A stretch of DNA of 64,000 nt, from NCBI RefSeq assembly GCF_004795055.1, contig NZ_SSBJ01000021.1:62001-126000 (forward strand), in the 5' to 3' direction. The stretch comes from Streptomyces sp. A1136 (GTDB taxonomy: Bacteria > Actinomycetota > Actinomycetes > Streptomycetales > Streptomycetaceae). The first letter of the stretch is position 1; every line of letters starts with the position of its first letter. Under the pieces are notes generated by a model, which saw nothing but the letters and a program-made list of their open reading frames with translations, was not told where the DNA came from and did not search any database. Positions 59,465-64,000 of the stretch are shown here, piece after piece. Made by a program: the position numbers and the translations under genes.

Positions 59465-60483
59465 TCACCGCCCTTGCGGTTCGCGTCGAAACCGGCGCCC
59501 CACGCGGGGACGTCGTCCGGCCGCGCGGGATTGTCGCTCGCCATGCCGGGGGCGGGCGCGGCGCCCGGGGAGCCCGGCGCGTGGGCGTGGTACTCGACGG
59601 ATTGCGCGGTCATGCGCATGAACGCTTCTTCCAATGAGGCCCGCTGGGGGCTGAGTTCGTGCAGCACGATCTGGTGTTGGGCGGCCAGTTCGCCGAGCCG
59701 CTCCGGTCCCACGCCGTCGATCTCCAGCGTGCCGGTGGCGGGGACGCCGACCGCGGTGATGCCCGCCTCGTGCAGGACGTCCTTGAGTCGCTCCTGCTGC
59801 GGCGAGCGCAGACGCACGTAGCTGCGCGAGTTCTGGTGGATGAAATCGGCCATCGACAAGTCGGCCAACAGTCGGCCCTGTCCGATCACGATCAAATGGT
59901 CCGCCGTCAGGGCCATTTCACTCATCAAGTGCGAGGAAACGAAGATCGTCCGGCCTTCCGACGCCAGCCTCTTCATAAGATTGCGGATCCAGTGAATTCC
60001 CTCCGGATCCAGACCATTGACGGGTTCGTCGAACATCAAGATCTCCGGATCGCCGAGCAGCGCGGAGGCGATTCCCAGCCGCTGCCCCATCCCGAGCGAA
60101 AATCCTTTCGACTTCTTCTTGGCCACCGACGTCAACCCGACGAGGTCCAGCACCTCGGACACCCGACGTTCGGGGATGCGGTTCGACTGGGCCAGGCAGA
60201 GGAGGTTGTTGTAGGCGCTGCGTCCGCCGTGCATGGACTTCGCGTCCAGCAGCGCCCCGATGTGTTTCAGCGGTTCCGGCAGGTCCCGGTAGTGCTTGCC
60301 GTCGATCCGGACCGTGCCACTGGTCGGGTTGTCGAGGTCGAGCATCATGCGCATGGTCGTGGACTTCCCCGCCCCGTTGGGGCCGAGGAAGCCGGTCACC
60401 ACCCCCGGTCTGACCTGGAAGCTGAGGTTGTCCACGGCGGTCTTGGCGCCGAATCGTTTGGTGAGGCCCTCAAGCTCGATCAT
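59461..60483 (-). CDS. ABC transporter ATP-binding protein (pair 2)
   Basis: The 340-residue ATPase begins MIELEGLTKRFGAKTAVDNLSFQVRPG, nearly identical to pair 1. It has Walker A GPNGAGKSTTMRM, signature SLGMGQR, Walker B ILMFDEPVNGLDPEG and the SSHLMSE H-loop. The C-terminal extension (residues 220-315) is equivalent to that in pair 1. A long stretch including the KGFSLGMGQRLGIA block is almost the same in both, so gene conversion may keep them similar. Confidence 0.93.
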   Translation of the reverse strand: MIELEGLTKRFGAKTAVDNLSFQVRPGVVTGFLGPNGAGKSTTMRMMLDLDNPTSGTVRIDGKHYRDLPEPLKHIGALLDAKSMHGGRSAYNNLLCLAQSNRIPERRVSEVLDLVGLTSVAKKKSKGFSLGMGQRLGIASALLGDPEILMFDEPVNGLDPEGIHWIRNLMKRLASEGRTIFVSSHLMSEMALTADHLIVIGQGRLLADLSMADFIHQNSRSYVRLRSPQQERLKDVLHEAGITAVGVPATGTLEIDGVGPERLGELAAQHQIVLHELSPQRASLEEAFMRMTAQSVEYHAHAPGSPGAAPAPGMASDNPARPDDVPAWGAGFDANRKGGE

Positions 60484-60502
60484 GCGGCCACGCTAGAACG
60501 CC

Positions 60503-60544
60503 CGAGGGCCCTACGCCACCTCTGAAGGTGACACAGGGCCCTCG
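60503..60544. terminator. Hairpin between filP and the ABC genes
   Basis: A 10-bp stem (CGAGGGCCCT with AGGGCCCTCG) encloses a small CACCT/AGGTG stem. It follows filP on the minus strand and lies in front of the start of ABC pair 2. Confidence 0.7.
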
Positions 60545-60619
60545 TCGTGCACGCGGTGCGCGCCCTCGGTCCTACCGGCGAATATCGGGGGTGTACGCGC
60601 CGGACGCCGTGACGGGCGT

Positions 60620-61558
60620 TCAGCGGGTCTGCTGCGCCGGGACGCCGCGGGTGACGGGCTCGTCGTCGATCGGGGAGCCGGCGGCGGCGACGGCGGCACC
60701 GGTCAGCGTCGCCAGCATCTCGCGGACGTTGGTCAGCTGGGCGTTGATGGAGTCGCGGCGGTTCGTGAGCGCCGCGAGCTCGCGCTCGGACTCGCTGCGG
60801 ATCCGGTCGGCCTTGGCGTTGGCGTCGGCCACGATGTCCTCGGCCTGGCGCTGCGCGGTCTCCACGGTCTGGCGGGCGCGGCGCTCGGCGTCCGTGCGGA
60901 GCTTCTCGGCCTCCAGGCGCAGCTGTTCCGCGCGGTGCTCGATCTCCGCGAGCCGCTTCTCGGCCTTGGCCTGACGGGAGGCCAGGTCGCGCTCGGACTG
61001 CTCGCGCCGCTTGGCCAGGTTGGTCTCGAAGTCGGCGGCGGCCTGGGCGGCCTTCGCGCGGGTCTCCTCGAAGAGCGCGTCCGCCTCCTCGCGCTTGGAG
61101 GCCGCGTCCTTCTGGGCCTCGGCACGCAGCGTCGAGGCGTCGCCCTTGGCCTTCTCGACGATGCGGACGCCCTCGTCCTCCGCCTTCGCCTTGCGGTCGG
61201 CGGCGAACGACTCGGCGTCGTTGCGCACCTGCTGGGCGGCCGACTCGGCAAGCTCACGGTGCTGCTCGGCCGCGCGACGGGCCTCCTCGCGCAGGTCCTT
61301 CGCCTCCTCCTCGGCCAGGCGCAGGATCTTCTCGACCCGGGCGCCGAGACCCGCGTACGACGGCTCGGCGTCGCTCACCTGGGCCTGGGCGTTCTGCGTT
61401 TCGAGGTGCAGCTCCTCGATCCGCTTTTCCAGAGAGTTGATACGTCCTAGGGCGCTGTCGCGGTCGGAGACCAGCTTGGTGATGCGGTCGTCCACCTGAC
61501 CACGGTCGTAACCACGCCGCACGAGCTCGAAGCCGAAGGGGGAGGAAGTGTCGCTCAT
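60620..61558 (-). CDS. filP: FilP, intermediate filament-like coiled-coil protein
   Basis: The 312-residue protein starts MSDTSSPFGFELVRRGYDRGQVDDRITKL, the DivIVA-like N-terminal region shared by FilP and Scy. A long, almost continuous coiled coil follows (about residues 25-285), rich in Ala, Glu, Arg and Lys, with a short acidic tail. FilP assembles into filaments near hyphal tips with DivIVA, giving cell stiffness and polar growth. The length is within a few residues of the S. coelicolor protein (SCO5396, from memory). It lies directly downstream of scy on the same strand. Older databases call it a cellulose-binding protein, for which nothing in the sequence speaks. Confidence 0.92.
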   Translation of the reverse strand: MSDTSSPFGFELVRRGYDRGQVDDRITKLVSDRDSALGRINSLEKRIEELHLETQNAQAQVSDAEPSYAGLGARVEKILRLAEEEAKDLREEARRAAEQHRELAESAAQQVRNDAESFAADRKAKAEDEGVRIVEKAKGDASTLRAEAQKDAASKREEADALFEETRAKAAQAAADFETNLAKRREQSERDLASRQAKAEKRLAEIEHRAEQLRLEAEKLRTDAERRARQTVETAQRQAEDIVADANAKADRIRSESERELAALTNRRDSINAQLTNVREMLATLTGAAVAAAGSPIDDEPVTRGVPAQQTR

Positions 61559-61752
61559 GGGGTTCCTGTCGAATGAGACCGATGAGGTGCTACGTGAGGT
61601 GTTAGGGGAATCCTAGGCGCCCAGACGGCGTGTCATCGAGTCAATCCACGTTTGATCTGGACAATGACACCCCTTTTGAGTGGCAAGACGACAGAATGCT
61701 TGTCACTCCTTCGGGTGAACCTTCATCAGGGGCACACATTCCTTCACACTGA

Positions 61753-64000
61753 CTAGCCCTCTGACGACTTACCACCCGAACGAGTGGAACCCGCTGCCGC
61801 TCCGGCCTTCACGCCCCCCGCGCCCTGACCGCCGACCGCCGGCTTTCCGCCGCCCGAAGGCGCCTCGAATGATTCCAACGCCTCAAGCACGTCCTGGACA
61901 CGGGAGATCTCCGCCTGGATGTCCTCCCGCCTGCGCACGAGGACTTCCAGCTCACGACGGCCCTCGTCGACGAGGGCCTCCGCCTCGGCCTTCGCCTCCG
62001 CGAGCGCCTGCTCCGCCTGACGCGCCAGGTCGGCCTTCTTCTGCTCGGCCTCCTTGAGCAGCGTCTCCGCCTTGCGGACGGCGGCGATACGGACCTTGCT
62101 CGCCTCACTGCTCGCGTCGGACAGCATCGCCTTGGCCTTCGCCTCGGCCTCGACGCTCTGCTCCGTCGCCGCGCGCACCAGCTTGTCCACGCGCTCGCCG
62201 GCCGACTTCATCTGCTCGGCCGACTCCCGACGGGCCCGCTCGTGCAGCTCCTCCACCTCGGACTCGACGCGGGCACGCAACTCCTCCGCCCGCTCCCTTA
62301 TGGCGGCGGCGTCCGTGCGCGCCCCGACGAGCAGTTCGTCCGCGTCCGTACGGGCCTTCTCCACCAGGGAGTTGCCCTCGACGGTCGCCTCCGAGCCGAT
62401 CCGCGCCGCCTCCTTGCGGGCCGCGTCGACCATCGCGTCGGCCTGTTCCTCGGCCGCCGTGGTCGCCGCCAAGGCCTGCTGCCGCGCGTCGGCGGTGAGC
62501 TTGTCGGCTTCGGCCGCCGCCTCGGTGATGAGCCGGTCCACCTGCTCCGCGGCCTCGGTGCGGCGCTTGTTCGCCTCCTCGCGGGCCTCGTCGAGCAGCC
62601 GCTCGGACTCCGCGCGGGCCTCGGAGCGCAGGCGCTCCGCCTCGGCCGCCGCGTTCGCCTTGACCCGCTCGGCCTCCGACCGGGTGCGGGCCGCGTGCTC
62701 CTGCGCCGAGGACAGCGCCTCGGTGGCCTCGGCGCGCAGCCGTTCGGCCTCGGTCGCGGCCTCGCCGACCGTGCGCTCGTTGTCCTTGCGGGTCTGCTCG
62801 GTGAGCTTGTCGGCTTCCGCCGCCGCCTCGGTGATGAGCCGGTCCACCTGCTCCGCGGCCTCGGTGCGGCGCCTGCCCGCCTCCTCGCGCGCCTCGTCGA
62901 GCAGCCGCTCGGATTCCCGCTCCGCGCTCGCCAGCGTCTCCGCCGCCGCGGCCGTGACCCGCTCGGCCTCCGCGGTGGCCTCGCCGATGACCCGGCCGCC
63001 CTCCGCGCGCGCCTCTTCCAGCGTCCGCGCCGCGTCCGTACGCAGCCGCTCGGCTTCCGCCGCGGCCTCGCCGACCGTGGCCTCGTTGGCCGCGCGGGTC
63101 TCCTCGACCAGCCGGTCGCCCTCGGTGCGGGCGTCGACCAGGACGCGCGCGGCGTCCCGTTCGGCCGCGGCCAGGGTGTCCGCCGCCTGCGTGGTGAGCC
63201 GCTCGGCCTTCGCCGTCGCCTCGGCGAGCGCGGCCTCGGTGGCCGCGCGCGTCTCCTCGGTGAGCCGCTCCGCCTCGGAGATCGCCTCCGTGACGAGCCG
63301 GTCCGCCTGCTCCGCCGCCTCGGTACGCAGCCGGCCGGCCTCCACCCGCGCCTCGTCCAGCGTGCCCGCCGCCTCGGCGCGGGTCCGCTCCGCCGCTTCC
63401 TCGGCCTCGGCGCGCAGCCGCTCCGCCTCCGCCGTCGCCTCGGCGACCGTCGCCGCATTGGCCGCGAGGGTCTCCTCGGTGAGCCGCTCGGCCTCCGCCG
63501 TCGCCTCCGCGACGATCCGGGCGCCCTCGGCGCGCGACGCCTCCAGGGACTCCGCCGCCTCGCCGCGGATGCGGTTCGCGTCGTCGCGGGCGTCCGCCCG
63601 GGTCCGTGCCGCGTCGCGCTCGGAGGCGGCCAGCGCGTCCGTCGCCTCCGTGCGGACCCGCTGGGCGTACTCGGCGGTGTCGGCGCGCAACTGCTCGGCC
63701 TCGGCGATCGCCTCGCCCACCGTGCGCTCGGCAAGGGCCTTCGCCGCGTCCGTCTCCATCCGGGCCTCGCTGCGGACGCGGGCGGCGTCCTCGGCGGCCC
63801 GCTCCCGCTCCGCGTGGGCGTCGGCGCGGATGCGGTCGGCCTCGGCCTCCGACTCCGTCTTGGTCCGCTCCGCCGCGTGCTCGGCCGCGCTGCGCAGCCC
63901 GGCGATCTCCTCCTCGGCCTGCTCGTGCAGCCCGGCCACGGCGTCCCGGACCTGCTGCGCGGTGGCCTCGGCAGCCGCCACCAGCTCCGACGCGCGCCGC
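61753..64000 (-). CDS. scy: Scy, hyphal-tip coiled-coil scaffold (C-terminal part, 5' end outside window)
   Basis: The frame is open to the window edge, and 748 residues of the C-terminal part are visible. Nearly all is coiled coil with Ala/Glu/Arg periodicity, until a short Gly/Ser/Lys-rich tail. Near-identical DNA segments at about 62494-62612 and 62800-62918 are offset by 306 bp. That is 102 residues, or twice the 51-residue repeat described for Scy. Full-length Scy is about 1,300 residues; it is the assembler that gathers DivIVA, FilP and ParA to form the polarisome. The GTG-like codon at 63981 is internal, not a start. FilP is encoded 194 bp downstream. Confidence 0.9.
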   Translation of the reverse strand, partial: RRASELVAAAEATAQQVRDAVAGLHEQAEEEIAGLRSAAEHAAERTKTESEAEADRIRADAHAERERAAEDAARVRSEARMETDAAKALAERTVGEAIAEAEQLRADTAEYAQRVRTEATDALAASERDAARTRADARDDANRIRGEAAESLEASRAEGARIVAEATAEAERLTEETLAANAATVAEATAEAERLRAEAEEAAERTRAEAAGTLDEARVEAGRLRTEAAEQADRLVTEAISEAERLTEETRAATEAALAEATAKAERLTTQAADTLAAAERDAARVLVDARTEGDRLVEETRAANEATVGEAAAEAERLRTDAARTLEEARAEGGRVIGEATAEAERVTAAAAETLASAERESERLLDEAREEAGRRRTEAAEQVDRLITEAAAEADKLTEQTRKDNERTVGEAATEAERLRAEATEALSSAQEHAARTRSEAERVKANAAAEAERLRSEARAESERLLDEAREEANKRRTEAAEQVDRLITEAAAEADKLTADARQQALAATTAAEEQADAMVDAARKEAARIGSEATVEGNSLVEKARTDADELLVGARTDAAAIRERAEELRARVESEVEELHERARRESAEQMKSAGERVDKLVRAATEQSVEAEAKAKAMLSDASSEASKVRIAAVRKAETLLKEAEQKKADLARQAEQALAEAKAEAEALVDEGRRELEVLVRRREDIQAEISRVQDVLEALESFEAPSGGGKPAVGGQGAGGVKAGAAAGSTRSGGKSSEG

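Overview
The window is a piece of a Streptomyces chromosome. Composition is very GC-rich with strong third-position GC. GTG and TTG starts are frequent, and several genes look leaderless. The gene order argS slot-lysA-hom-thrC-thrB-rho-rpmE-prfA-prmC-sua5-wecA-atpIBEFHAGDC is the classical actinobacterial arrangement. The right end carries filP and scy, which are hyphal cytoskeleton genes known only from streptomycetes and close relatives. From memory the stretch is collinear with roughly SCO5301-SCO5397 of S. coelicolor; this was not checked by search.

Layout. 1-3.3 kb: the start of a secreted NlpC/P60-like protein gene and a second SEDS (FtsW-like)/transpeptidase pair. 3.3-6.6 kb: two divergent diiron-protein genes with a TetR regulator. 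6.6-11.5 kb: a histidine kinase/lipoprotein pair and a NERD protein, embedded in two repeat-rich non-coding blocks. 11.5-14.5 kb: an NHEJ locus (Ku, diverging from separate LigD-type polymerase and ligase genes). 14.5-17.5 kb: small accessory genes and tRNA-Arg(CCG). 17.6-24.3 kb: a CheY-like protein, a catalytically gutted arginyl-tRNA synthetase in the argS slot, then lysA, hom, thrC and thrB (aspartate-family amino acids). 24.7-35 kb: rho, an LCP ligase, rpmE, prfA, prmC, sua5, a phosphatase-like protein lacking its nucleophile, a second SHMT and a WecA-like transferase. 35.3-43.7 kb: the complete F1Fo ATP synthase operon plus a DUF2550 protein. 43.8-47.7 kb: a chitinase and its two-component system, with paired DasR-type repeats over a near-consensus promoter. 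47.9-56.5 kb: cobalamin adenosyltransferase, 3-hydroxybutyryl-CoA dehydrogenase, a STAS protein, a large membrane-anchored NTPase, NucS and small conserved proteins. 56.5-60.5 kb: two paralogous ABC transporter pairs. 60.6-64 kb: filP and the 3' part of scy.

Most of the window is conserved core chromosome. I see no prophage, integrase, insertion sequence or CRISPR array. The most interesting features are evolutionary leftovers or re-purposed proteins (ArgRS remnant, Ser-for-Cys phosphatase), undescribed repeats in promoters (18.06 kb, 20.55 kb, 4.49 kb), the layered chitinase promoter, and the intergenic repeat family around the NHEJ and histidine kinase loci.
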